A DNA stretch of 44,664 nt from Bryobacterales bacterium (GTDB lineage: Bacteria; Acidobacteriota; Terriglobia; Bryobacterales; Bryobacteraceae): assembly GCA_026129915.1 (NCBI GenBank), contig JAHCHD010000023.1, positions 1 through 44,664 on the forward strand, written 5' to 3'. Below, one piece after another: positions 15,882-26,357 of the stretch. A program made the position numbers and the translations under genes. The notes beneath the pieces were generated by a model. That model was not told the origin of the DNA. It searched no databases and saw only the letters and a program-made list of their open reading frames with translations. Within the stretch, counting starts at the first letter, position 1, and the number at the start of each line of letters is the position of its first letter.

Positions 15882-17744
15882 TCATCTGGATCTTCGCCCA
15901 GCGTCGTTGCTTCCCGCGCCGAATGGCCGGTTGGTGATCAGGAATTTGCCGCCACTGGACGCCACCACATACCACCGGTCTTGCCCTGCCACCGACTGCA
16001 CGCGATCCACATTCGGGCCCGCTATCACCAGGTAATGCCGCTCTTCACTGCGCCAGCGCTCCTGGAATCGGACATCGTCCAGAAAGACATCCGGCGCTCC
16101 CGGTGCGTAGCTACCATATTCCAGATTGTTTACTCGCCCGTTCAGCAGTAACGCTTCGCGGTCGGCATAGTAAGGAACGGAACTGAAGGCATAATATTGG
16201 TCGTCGAGCACCAATGTCCCGCGGGGTGCGCCGCGCAGAGCCATTGCCAGGGGTTGTGTGGAGAGATATGGGTCAAACACCACCATTGCCTGGCGCGCCG
16301 CGGCAAAGAACATCACCATCGCCACGCCCAGAATTAGAGCAGCCCGGTATCCGCGGGAAAAAAAGGCGCCCAGAATGCCCACCATCATTGCCATCCCGGC
16401 CATCGCTAGCGGCGGGCGCAGGTAAGCAAATGCGTCCAGCGTAAGATCCTCAAGATGCCCCAGCGCCAGGGTATAAGCCTCCGGATTCGAACTCAGCGCG
16501 TCTGCAATATCCCCCTCCACCGGGATTCCCCAAACCCTCAGCAGCAGAAACATGACTGCAGCCAGCGCGATAGAAAACACCGCACCCGTCACTTTCCGGG
16601 CGATCACCTCCGTACGCCCTTCCAGCGCCAGTGCGCAACCCACCAGGATGGCAAAGGCGGCGTACGCGGGCATGGTGTAGTATTCCTGCGTGGTAGAAAG
16701 CGTGAAGAATACCAGCACGAAGCCAATCACGCAGAGGCACAACAATCGCGTTCGCGCAGCCCGGTTCTGGTTGTGAAAGTGCAGCCGCACCACGCCGGGC
16801 AGCCAGGCAGTCCAGGGAAACACCCATAGCAGGTGATAGAGCCAGAACTGCAGGCGCGGCACCGTATTGTAATCACGCGGGTAGCGCAGGTTGAGGAAGC
16901 GCAGAAGGTGCTCGTTGAAGAAGTAGAACCAGAAGAAGCCGCGATATTGTCCAGGGCCCGCCTCCAGACTAATGGCAAACGCCGGGGGGTTGGCCATCGA
17001 AGCCAGGACATGCCATGGGGCCGCAACCGCCAGCGCAATCCCGGCCATCTCAGGCAGATGCAGCCGTTTCCAGGTATCCCAGCGGAAAAGCTCCCGCGTC
17101 ACCAGCAGATAGACGCCTACCGCGCCCACCGGAATCACGAGTGCCAGCAGACCCTTGATGAGCACACCCAGCCCGAGGCACCCGCCCAGAGCGATGGCCC
17201 ATCGGCGTGGCTTCTCTTCATCGGGCTCCATCAGACACAGGAAGCACCAGAGCGCCAACAGGATGCTCAGTGATAGCAACCCGTCAGAAATCATCACCCG
17301 CGTAAACAGGAACAGACCCACGCAGGTACTCAGCACCAAGCCTGCATACAGCCCCACCTTCGCGTCAAAGGCCCACCGTGCAAGGCGCGCCGTGGCGAAA
17401 CACAACAGAATTGCTGCTAGCGCCATCGGCAGGCGCGCGCTCCAATCGTGTACCCCAAAGAGGCCAAAACTGGTGGCCATCAGCCAGTACTTGAAGGGAG
17501 GTTTCTCGAAATAGGGGATGCCGTTGATGTGCGGCGTAATCCAGTCGCCGCTGCGCAGCATGTTGCGCGCAATTACTGCCTGCACGGAATCTACATCGTC
17601 CATCAGGTAGGGCGGACTCGCCATGCCAGCGCCGAACACCGCCACGGCAAACAGCAGCACTACCCATTCGGGGCGCGCGTACAGAATCTCCAGGATGCGG
17701 TCGCGCGGGGAGTACGGACTTGGCGGCGCAGTAAGCGTAGCCAT
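15882..17744 (-). CDS. GT39-type (ArnT/PMT-like) polyprenyl-phosphate glycosyltransferase, integral membrane
   Basis: A 620-residue protein with about 11-12 hydrophobic segments and a soluble C-terminal region from about residue 500. The GT-C signature is at the first periplasmic loop: YLMDDVDS with the Asp pair at about 49-50, followed by PYFEKPPFKYWL near 77-88, as in ArnT-like and dolichyl-phosphate-mannose-type enzymes. These transfer a sugar from a polyprenyl-phosphate carrier to lipid A, protein or another lipid on the outer face of the inner membrane. Acceptor and donor cannot be told. It starts 33 bases after the lolC/E-like stop, so it is probably the third gene of the lysS unit. Confidence 0.85.
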   Translation of the reverse strand: MATLTAPPSPYSPRDRILEILYARPEWVVLLFAVAVFGAGMASPPYLMDDVDSVQAVIARNMLRSGDWITPHINGIPYFEKPPFKYWLMATSFGLFGVHDWSARLPMALAAILLCFATARLARWAFDAKVGLYAGLVLSTCVGLFLFTRVMISDGLLSLSILLALWCFLCLMEPDEEKPRRWAIALGGCLGLGVLIKGLLALVIPVGAVGVYLLVTRELFRWDTWKRLHLPEMAGIALAVAAPWHVLASMANPPAFAISLEAGPGQYRGFFWFYFFNEHLLRFLNLRYPRDYNTVPRLQFWLYHLLWVFPWTAWLPGVVRLHFHNQNRAARTRLLCLCVIGFVLVFFTLSTTQEYYTMPAYAAFAILVGCALALEGRTEVIARKVTGAVFSIALAAVMFLLLRVWGIPVEGDIADALSSNPEAYTLALGHLEDLTLDAFAYLRPPLAMAGMAMMVGILGAFFSRGYRAALILGVAMVMFFAAARQAMVVFDPYLSTQPLAMALRGAPRGTLVLDDQYYAFSSVPYYADREALLLNGRVNNLEYGSYAPGAPDVFLDDVRFQERWRSEERHYLVIAGPNVDRVQSVAGQDRWYVVASSGGKFLITNRPFGAGSNDAGRRSR

Positions 17745-17777
17745 GCGGTCTAACCTTCCACCGTCCGCCAGATGAGC

Positions 17778-19016
17778 CTATTCATAGCGCAGGGCCTCCG
17801 CCGGAGGAATGCGAGCGGCACTGCCCGCGGGGTGCAGCGTAGCCAGGAAGCTCACCATCAAGGTGACGCCGGAAATCCAGAAAGCGTCCACCCAGCGCGG
17901 GGCGAAGGGAACATAGCTCAACGCGTATACCTCCGCGTCGAGCGAGATCCAGCGGTACTCGTTGGCCAGATAACTTAGCGTGTAGCCCGCGGCCAGCCCC
18001 ACCACCACGCCCACCACGGCAATCAGCACTCCCTGCAAAATAAAGATGCGCCGAATCTGCGCGGGCTTCGCTCCCATCGACATCAGCAGCGCGATGTCCC
18101 GGTGCTTTTCCCTCACCAGCATCACCAGCACAATGAAGATATTCAGGGCCGCCACCATCTGGATAAGGCTGATGGTGATTACGGTAACTACCTTTTCGAG
18201 CCGCAGGGCGTTCAGGATTTGGCGGTTCGATTCCATCCATGTCTGCGCGACCAGCGACTCTCCCGTAAGTTTCGTAGCCTCGGCGGCAACCACTGGCGCG
18301 GTATAGATATCAGCCAGACGTAGCTCGATTGCGTTCACCACCTGGCCCATGCCCAGAATGCGTCGGGCGTTCTCGAGCGAAGTAAACGCCCAGTTGGCAT
18401 CGATGTCGTAAAAGCCCGTTTCCACAATTCCCACCACTCGAAAGCGAACCGAGAGCGGTCGCGGTCCGAAGGGCGTCAGTTCGCCTGCAGGGTTGATGAC
18501 GTTCACCACACTGTTACGCATCATGCCCGTGCGCTCCGCCAGCTTGGAGCCCAGCAGGATGGCGGGCAGCGGCTCGCGCTCAGCGATACGCTCCGCTTCG
18601 CCCTGCTTGATGGCCTCCCGCACGCGGGCCATGGCCGCTGGATCGTTCACGTCAATGCCCTTCAGCACACCACTCTCAGTAAGCTGCGGGCCAGTGAGAA
18701 TCACGGTTCCATACAGCGCACCGGCGGCCTCTGTGACGCCTGGGATTTCACGCAGCTTGGCAAGCTGCGGCTGCCAGTTTTCAATGCCCTCGCCAGGCAC
18801 TTTCTCTACCAGATTGATGTGGGCCGTGGCGCCGAGCAGGCTTTCCTGCAGATTATTGCGGAAGCCGTTGTTGATAGCCAGCGCAATCACCAGCGCCATC
18901 ACCCCTGCGCCAACACCGATAATGGAAATCACGGTGATCAGCGAGATGGCCGCGTTCTTGCGCTTGGCACGCAGGTAGCGGCGGGCAATGAACAACTCGA
19001 ATGAGTCAAGGCCCAC
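17778..19016 (-). CDS. Lipoprotein-releasing ABC transporter permease, LolC/LolE family
   Basis: A 412-residue inner membrane protein starting at GTG 19016, five bases after the lysS stop, with GAAGG just upstream. It has the LolC/E layout: a first membrane helix (about 25-48, ISLITVISIIGVGAGVMAL), a large periplasmic domain (about 50-260), then three helices (about 270-295, 318-345 and 375-398). The cytoplasmic coupling motif REKHRDIALLMSMGAKPAQI lies between the second and third helices, and the conserved N-terminus ELFIARRYLRAKRK is intact. The complex moves lipoproteins from the inner membrane to LolA. No lolD ATPase gene follows, unlike many lysS-lolC-lolD loci; the partner must lie elsewhere. 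Confidence 0.9.
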   Translation of the reverse strand: MGLDSFELFIARRYLRAKRKNAAISLITVISIIGVGAGVMALVIALAINNGFRNNLQESLLGATAHINLVEKVPGEGIENWQPQLAKLREIPGVTEAAGALYGTVILTGPQLTESGVLKGIDVNDPAAMARVREAIKQGEAERIAEREPLPAILLGSKLAERTGMMRNSVVNVINPAGELTPFGPRPLSVRFRVVGIVETGFYDIDANWAFTSLENARRILGMGQVVNAIELRLADIYTAPVVAAEATKLTGESLVAQTWMESNRQILNALRLEKVVTVITISLIQMVAALNIFIVLVMLVREKHRDIALLMSMGAKPAQIRRIFILQGVLIAVVGVVVGLAAGYTLSYLANEYRWISLDAEVYALSYVPFAPRWVDAFWISGVTLMVSFLATLHPAGSAARIPPAEALRYE

Positions 19017-19021
19017 GGCGG

Positions 19022-20569
<1,548 letters not shown>

Positions 20570-20595
20570 GTGATGCTCCCGTGGCCAAAACCTTA

Positions 20596-20601
20596 ATTAT
20601 A
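20596..20601 (-). promoter_or_regulatory. Candidate -10 box of the lysS promoter
   Basis: On the minus strand a perfect TATAAT lies 27 bases before the lysS GTG, within the palindrome CCTTAATTATAAGG (20591-20604). No convincing -35 box is seen 16-18 bases upstream, so this rests on the -10 and its position alone. Confidence 0.4.
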
Positions 20602-20661
20602 AGGCTGCTCGCGTTAGTACCATAGCCAAAGTGCCGGTTGTCAGAATTCAGCGGGCATCCG

Positions 20662-20904
20662 TCAGCCGGAGAAGGCTACTGCATTTCCTAACCAGCAGCG
20701 GTCAGGAAACCCCGCATCGTCGGTCCCCAGGGTCACTCTCGTAGCATGCACTTCAGCTTCTTCCATCGTGGGGCAATTGACGCGAGACCGGGGCCACCCA
20801 TAGCGTTTGGCCGCCAGATTGCAACTCAAACAGAAAGACTGTCGCCACCTAAGGCCGCATTGGCCCAGAAAGTGAGCGTGTGCCAACTGGGCTCCTGGTT
20901 GGCT
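20662..20904 (-). CDS. Doubtful small Cys-containing ORF
   Basis: An 80-residue frame in the 400-base gap between lysS and the JAB-TonB fusion gene. It contains QCGLRWRQSFCLSCN and two further Cys, which could suggest a small metal-binding protein. Against it: no clear ribosome site, third-codon-position GC lower than in the neighbours, and no recognised family. It lies antisense to the leader of the downstream gene. I list it only because nothing else accounts for this gap beyond the lysS promoter. Confidence 0.2.
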   Translation of the reverse strand, partial: SQPGAQLAHAHFLGQCGLRWRQSFCLSCNLAAKRYGWPRSRVNCPTMEEAEVHATRVTLGTDDAGFPDRCWLGNAVAFSG

Positions 20905-20971
20905 CATCATGCTTCGCATCCCTGCGCTGTCGATGTATGGCTCCAAAAGTGGCGCTCCCGGAGGTGTCTGA

Positions 20972-23146
20972 TTGCGTGCGCAAAACCCTTCTCTGTCTGA
21001 TTCTCAGGAAGCGGCTCGACTCATAGATTCGCGATTCCACAAGGTTTATCCCGGAACCCAGTTCCTGCCCGCGGTAGCGATTCAGGCAGAAGCCCTGGAG
21101 GAGGTGCGCTCTAGCGCGATGAACGGCATGAGCGCAATCCCCCGGCGCGGACTCGAGGTAGGCGGACTGCTCTTGGGAACTTGGGAGTCGCCTGGCCCCG
21201 CGGAATCGGGTGTCTCTTATCCAGCGCTTGTGGCGTGCATCACGCAATGTTTTCCGGTAGAAATTGCACACGAAGCCGGCCCCCGCTTTCAGGTAAACGA
21301 GAATGATGAAGAAGCCCTGCGCACTTTGATCGACGAATTGCGGAAGTCCGGAGAGACGGTGCTGGGCTGGTGGCGCAGCCACATTGTGGACGAAGACCTG
21401 TCCCTTGCGTCTGAGGATCTCGCGCTCACCAGCCGCGTATTCGGCGCGGAGCCGGCTCTCGTGCTTCTGGTTCTGCCAAGAATTGGCGACGTGGCCACCG
21501 CGACACTCCACAGGGTGGTCGCGAATGAATACCGATCGTCCCTGGCGTTTCCCTTGGTGGGGAACACCGAGTCTCCAGCACTGCCCGGTCGCGCCGATCA
21601 ACTGGCTGCGCACAGCCCCAATGCAGTTACGACGCCCGTTGCCGTACCCGCATTGAAGCCCGCGCTAGACCCGGTACCTGTTCCGCCGGTTGAGAAGAAC
21701 TCTGCGTCCGCGGGCAGCACTCGTGTCGATGACACTCATCCAGCAACGCTATCCCGGAGCCACTCTCCCTCGCCCCAACCCAACGGCGAAACCTCATCGC
21801 ATGAGTGGGCAAAGCCGGCCGGTGAGCGTGCGCGTTCAAAGCCTTCAGTTGCGGAACGATTCCCCGCCTGGGGTCACCTTGCTTCTCGGTTCCGCTCGCA
21901 GGCCAGTACGCGGCTGGGAAGATACCAGTTCCTCGTTGCGGGGGTCGCCGGGGCGCTGGGCGTAGTCGTCCTGCTGTTTCTTGTGACGGGCGGCTGGCCC
22001 ATCGGGCAGAAGACGCGGAGTCAACAGTCCGGACTATCCACCAACGCTTCCATTGATTCTGCAATGGAGCTATCGGAAACCGATGCCACGATCGACGGGA
22101 TTGGGCAATCCGAAACGCCCGGGTCATTGGGCTTGAAGGCGCGGCAGGCCGACGGCGCCCTGCATGTGGAGTGGGATCGAACCCTTCCTCCGGTGCAGCA
22201 GGCATCCGGTGGATTACTGTTGATTGAGGACGGGCCTCTCCGCAAGGAGATCGCGCTTACCCCCGCCGATCTCAAAGCCGGAAGTGTCATCTGGTTCCCA
22301 CAATCAGAATCAGTGCGCGCTGGACTCACGTTGAACAGTGACCCGGCGCGCGGTGACTCGCAGCGTTTGCACGCATCAATCCAGGTGTTTGGGTTGGCTC
22401 CCACCGCGCTGCCGCGGGAATCAGCTCGCGTGGAACCTGCTGAGGCTCGGCGCACAGAGGATGCATCCGGACCCTCCCGCCAGGCACTCAGTTCCTCGTC
22501 GCGTCCGCTTGCGTCCCCAAGACCGTCCGCCATAAGTACGAGCGGGAACGCCGATACCCGCGCAGCCGGATCCGTGCCGGCGGAGCGTTCAGAAACTGCC
22601 AGCCAGACATCTGGATGGTCCGCCCCGGATGACCCCGGCAGAATCACCGGCAGACCCTCACCCGTGGAAGATCCGGCCGACGCCCTGCGCGCAGGCCTCA
22701 CCGAGGCGAGTGGTCACGATCGCCCGCAATGCAGAGCAACACTGGCGACGATCTCCTACAAAGAGAAGCGCTCCCCCTTTGGCGTCTTTTCTGTACTGCG
22801 AAAGCTGCCGCTTGTACCTGGAAAGGACAATGCCACGAAAGGAAACTTCCGCGCCGCGCAAACGACTTCAGCAGCCTGCCCGGATCTCAGCAATGCTCGG
22901 TTGTCCACCAAACCGGAGTGGGTAGATATCATCGCGGAGATCGATAAGGGCGGCATGGTTCAGCAGGCAAAACTCGCAGAATCGTCAGCCGCCACCGAAG
23001 TAGGGGAGAAGACCATGGAGTCAGTGCAAGCATGGCGATTCGATCCTGCCACCGTTGCTGAGAAGCCAGTGGAAACGGAAGTGCGCCTGCGCGTGTACTG
23101 GCGCTACCCAACTTCGTCCTCCACCGCTGTGGCTAATACGCAGTAG
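20972..23146 (+). CDS. Fusion of degenerate JAB/MPN domain, membrane helix and TonB C-terminal domain
   Basis: A 724-residue protein starting at TTG 20972, six bases after GGAGGT. Residues about 30-195 resemble a JAB/MPN domain: the metal-side Glu is kept (LEVGGLLLGTW, E62), but the HxH motif reads GWWRSHIVDED, so the first His is Arg (R135) and only H137 remains; the downstream Ser/Asp spacing is also altered. A Pro/Ser-rich linker follows, then one membrane helix (about 318-340). On the far side is a beta-rich domain (about 385-475; GALHVEWDR, GGLLLIEDG), another low-complexity linker, and a TonB C-terminal domain (about 640-716; KGGMVQQAKLAESS, ESVQAWRFDPA, TEVRLRVYWRYP). Predicted topology places the JAB part in the cytoplasm and the TonB part in the periplasm. 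Function unknown; peptidase activity is unlikely. Confidence 0.75.
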   Translation: MRAQNPSLSDSQEAARLIDSRFHKVYPGTQFLPAVAIQAEALEEVRSSAMNGMSAIPRRGLEVGGLLLGTWESPGPAESGVSYPALVACITQCFPVEIAHEAGPRFQVNENDEEALRTLIDELRKSGETVLGWWRSHIVDEDLSLASEDLALTSRVFGAEPALVLLVLPRIGDVATATLHRVVANEYRSSLAFPLVGNTESPALPGRADQLAAHSPNAVTTPVAVPALKPALDPVPVPPVEKNSASAGSTRVDDTHPATLSRSHSPSPQPNGETSSHEWAKPAGERARSKPSVAERFPAWGHLASRFRSQASTRLGRYQFLVAGVAGALGVVVLLFLVTGGWPIGQKTRSQQSGLSTNASIDSAMELSETDATIDGIGQSETPGSLGLKARQADGALHVEWDRTLPPVQQASGGLLLIEDGPLRKEIALTPADLKAGSVIWFPQSESVRAGLTLNSDPARGDSQRLHASIQVFGLAPTALPRESARVEPAEARRTEDASGPSRQALSSSSRPLASPRPSAISTSGNADTRAAGSVPAERSETASQTSGWSAPDDPGRITGRPSPVEDPADALRAGLTEASGHDRPQCRATLATISYKEKRSPFGVFSVLRKLPLVPGKDNATKGNFRAAQTTSAACPDLSNARLSTKPEWVDIIAEIDKGGMVQQAKLAESSAATEVGEKTMESVQAWRFDPATVAEKPVETEVRLRVYWRYPTSSSTAVANTQ

Positions 23147-23212
23147 CGAGCAGCAGTGAGCGCGCCCGGCGTTCCCAATTTGGAGATATGCTGTTGCGAG
23201 GAGCTACTACTG

Positions 23213-25669
23213 ATGTCTTCTGACGCACGCCCTACCAACAGCATTAGCCGCCGCGCTATAGTGCGGAATGCCAGCAAGGCCGCTGCCGCGTCGGCGGCCA
23301 TCGCCCCCATGCTGGAGTGTGCAGTAAGCGCACAAGCGTTTGCGCAGGAAGCGCCCCCGTTTCAAGCAGACGCAGGCATCGATCGCGTTGTGGTGCTGCC
23401 TGGCAAGACCTATCTCCGTGGTTGGGTGGGCACCGGAACCGTGCCATCCGCCACCCGCCCGGCCAACCGTGGCGGTGGTCCCGCGCCTGCGCCTCCCGTG
23501 GCCGCCGAAGGCGCGCGTGTGCGCTGGAGCAAAGCCTCCGGACCAGGCGCCGTGACCTTTGCGAATGCAGCAGCGCTGGAAACTACGGCCACTTTCAGCA
23601 CCCCCGGCCGGTACGCGCTGCGGCTCGATGCCGAGACGCCCGCGGGCAAGGCATCCTCAACCCTGCATGTGGAGGTGGAAGCACCAGCACCGGCCCGGCC
23701 GCTCGAAGCCGTTGAGGCGAGGGACTTCCAGGTAACTAGCCCATTGTGGAAATCAAGGCTGCGCGGATTGGCCGTGAACTGGATTCCCCACTGCATCCGC
23801 CAGATCAACCGCGACGATATCTCCGTTGGTCCGGGTGGCATCGACAACTTCATTGAGGCCGGCAAGAAACTGCGCGGCGAACCGCACGGCGTCCACAAGG
23901 GCTACGTCTTCTCGAACGCATGGGTTTACCAGACCATCGAGGCGATGAGCCTGGCGCTGATGTACGATCCGCAGGGAGACCCAGAGCTCGCGGAAGCGCA
24001 CAAGCTGATGCGCGCAACCCTGGAGGAATGGATTCCCATCATCTTGGCGGCACAGGAACCCGACGGCTATCTGCAGACCGCCTTCACCCTGCCCCGCACG
24101 GGACGCGAAGGCGCAGTCATCGACTCCACTCAGTTCAAGCATTGGGACCCCGCACGCCGCCCTGACCATGAAGGTTACGTCGCAGGCTACCTGCTGGAAT
24201 CGGCCATCAGCCACCATCGCATGACCGGCGGCAAGGACGACCGGCTCTTCAATGCTGCCAGGAAGCTCGCGGATTGCTGGGAGAATCACATCGGCCCCGC
24301 CCCCAAACAGGCATGGTTCGACGAGCATCAAGGCATGGAACAGGCGCTGGTCCGTTTCGGCCGATACGTGGACGAAGTAGAGGGCAAGGGCAGCGGCGAC
24401 AAGTACGTAAAGCTTGCAAAGTTTCTGCTGGACTGCCGCTACACTGCTTCGGTGGGCCCGCGTGACCGCCACGAGTATGGCCAGTGTCATCTGCCCGTGG
24501 TGGAGCAGTACGAGGCTGTTGGCCATGCCGTGCGAGCCGCGTACACTTACTCGGCCATGGCGGACGTCGCCATGGAAATGGGCGACCCCGACTACCGCAG
24601 CGCCGTGAAGTCCTTGTGGACCAACGTGACTCACCGGAAGCGATACGTCACCGGTGGCATCGGCAGCGGCGAGACCTCGGAGGGCTTCGGACCTGACTAT
24701 TCGCTGCGCAACCGCGCCTACTGCGAGTCGTGCTCAAGCTGCGGGGAACTGTTCTTCCAGTGGAAGATGGGCAGGGCATGGCACGACGCGCGTTTTGCTG
24801 ACCTCTACGAAGTCACGCTGTACAACGCGCTGGGCGGGTCAATGGACCTGGAAAGCCGCCACTTCTTCTACGACAACCCGCTGGAAGCGCGGGTAGCACG
24901 TTACCAGTGGCACGTTTGCCCCTGTTGTGTGGGCAACGTGCCCCGGACATTTCTGATGCTACCCACCTGGATGTACGCAAAGAGCAGCGATGCCATCTGC
25001 GTGAACTTGTTCGTTGGCAGCAGCGCGCGAATCGATGGCGTGGCGGGGACAAATGTGGAGTTGGTGCAGGAAACCAACTATCCCTGGAGCGGCAAGGTGG
25101 CACTGACGGTGAACCCAGGCGTTTCCAAGCGTTTTCGGCTTCTCGTCCGCATCCCCAACCGGAACGTCAGCGAACTCTACCGGGCAACACCGGGCGCTAG
25201 CGCGGCGCCGGTGATGCGGGTGAACGGCTCCGTGGTGAAGACCGCCGTCCGCAATGGATACGCCATCCTCGACCGCACCTGGAAGACGGGGGACACGGTG
25301 GACTTCGATCTGCCCATGAGTCCTCAGCGCATCTACCCCAGCCAGAAGATCGCCGCGCTGCAAGGTGTGGTGGCGCTGCGTTACGGCCCGCTGATCTACA
25401 ACATTGAGCACCACGACCAGGACATCACCAAGGCATTGCCAAAGGCAGCGCCGTTACGAGCGGAATGGCGCGAAGACCTGCTGGGTGGCGTCACCGTATT
25501 GCGCAGTGAATTCGCTGACGGAAGCCCGCTGCTGGCGGTTCCCAACTACGCACGCATGAACCGTGAGGCGGGCACGGAGTACCCTCCGCCCTATCCGCCG
25601 CCGAACGCGGACGGCACGCGCCCGCCGCCACCACCGGCAAAGTCAGTGGTGTGGATCACGGAAGGTTGA
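23213..25669 (+). CDS. Exported GH127-type glycoside hydrolase (beta-L-arabinofuranosidase-like)
   Basis: An 818-residue protein. The ATG at 23213 follows GAGGAG by about nine bases and exposes a twin-arginine signal (ISRRAIVRNASKAAAASAA); the longer frame from 23156 has no ribosome site. Residues about 55-160 form a PKD/Ig-like domain (VRWSKASGPGAVTF, ATFSTPGRYALRLDAE). The catalytic (alpha/alpha)6 barrel follows from about 170. GH127 zinc/nucleophile residues are present: E505 and C507 in YCESC, and the Cys pair C571-C572 in HVCPCCVGN, where one Cys is the nucleophile in HypBA1. The known family activity is release of beta-L-arabinofuranose, but DUF1680 proteins are broader, so the substrate is open. 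It follows the JAB-TonB gene after 66 bases, perhaps in one transcript. Confidence 0.85.
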   Translation: MSSDARPTNSISRRAIVRNASKAAAASAAIAPMLECAVSAQAFAQEAPPFQADAGIDRVVVLPGKTYLRGWVGTGTVPSATRPANRGGGPAPAPPVAAEGARVRWSKASGPGAVTFANAAALETTATFSTPGRYALRLDAETPAGKASSTLHVEVEAPAPARPLEAVEARDFQVTSPLWKSRLRGLAVNWIPHCIRQINRDDISVGPGGIDNFIEAGKKLRGEPHGVHKGYVFSNAWVYQTIEAMSLALMYDPQGDPELAEAHKLMRATLEEWIPIILAAQEPDGYLQTAFTLPRTGREGAVIDSTQFKHWDPARRPDHEGYVAGYLLESAISHHRMTGGKDDRLFNAARKLADCWENHIGPAPKQAWFDEHQGMEQALVRFGRYVDEVEGKGSGDKYVKLAKFLLDCRYTASVGPRDRHEYGQCHLPVVEQYEAVGHAVRAAYTYSAMADVAMEMGDPDYRSAVKSLWTNVTHRKRYVTGGIGSGETSEGFGPDYSLRNRAYCESCSSCGELFFQWKMGRAWHDARFADLYEVTLYNALGGSMDLESRHFFYDNPLEARVARYQWHVCPCCVGNVPRTFLMLPTWMYAKSSDAICVNLFVGSSARIDGVAGTNVELVQETNYPWSGKVALTVNPGVSKRFRLLVRIPNRNVSELYRATPGASAAPVMRVNGSVVKTAVRNGYAILDRTWKTGDTVDFDLPMSPQRIYPSQKIAALQGVVALRYGPLIYNIEHHDQDITKALPKAAPLRAEWREDLLGGVTVLRSEFADGSPLLAVPNYARMNREAGTEYPPPYPPPNADGTRPPPPPAKSVVWITEG

Positions 25670-25706
25670 TTGGGAGCACAGTTCATTCCAGGCCCCCGTC
25701 TCTGAG

Positions 25707-26171
25707 TTACCGCGCAACCAGTTTGGCCACCTTTGGCTTCGCAAGGCGCTCAAAGTCCTTGTAGTCAAGTTGCACCAGTTCGGTGTGGGTGCCGGCGTTG
25801 AAGGCGATCTGTTCGTCGTACACAAGGTGGGTATCGACGAACACGTCCATGCCGTATAAGCTGCCGAAGGGCGGCATGGCTCCCGTCTCGCAACCGGGGA
25901 AAAGGTCCCGGAACTCGGCTTCGGCGGCCAGCGCCACATTGGCGCCCCCGGCAGCTTCCCGCAACAGGCTGAGGTCCAGCGAAAATGACGCGGGTAGAAC
26001 GGCCATGGCCATCTTGCCGTCCAGTTTCACAATCACCGTCTTCGCCAGGTCCTTGCCCTTGACGTGTGCACTGGCTGCAACCTCCTGGGCAGTGAAGGCC
26101 CTCGAGTGCCAGATCTTGGTGTATTTCACGCCATTCTCATCCAGCAGTTCCGTAAGTTGGCTTAGCGGCAT
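25707..26171 (-). CDS. YbaK/ProX-type aminoacyl-tRNA deacylase
   Basis: A 154-residue cytoplasmic protein with AAGGAG six bases before its ATG. It is a free-standing YbaK/EbsC domain of normal length: the catalytic Lys lies in LAKTVIVKLDG (about 42-52), and the characteristic loop GAMPPFGSLYG is at about 97-107. Such proteins remove wrongly attached amino acids, for example Cys-tRNA-Pro or Ala-tRNA-Pro, preventing mistranslation. The exact tRNA specificity cannot be read from the sequence. It lies on the minus strand convergent to the hydrolase gene and about 190 bases downstream of the flavoprotein gene. Confidence 0.87.
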   Translation of the reverse strand: MPLSQLTELLDENGVKYTKIWHSRAFTAQEVAASAHVKGKDLAKTVIVKLDGKMAMAVLPASFSLDLSLLREAAGGANVALAAEAEFRDLFPGCETGAMPPFGSLYGMDVFVDTHLVYDEQIAFNAGTHTELVQLDYKDFERLAKPKVAKLVAR

Positions 26172-26357
26172 GACGGACTCCTTATCAGCAGTAGGAGGCC
26201 TGCAGGTGGGGACGCGGCAACCGCGCGGGGTATGTAGCGATGTTCACTTGGTCGCACCGAAAGGCGAAGGGTGCGGCCCCCGCTGCTTCCTCCCGGTCTA
26301 TCCGGCCCCATTGTAACGCCGAACCTGTCCAATTCAGCCCATGATTTCCGGGAAATC

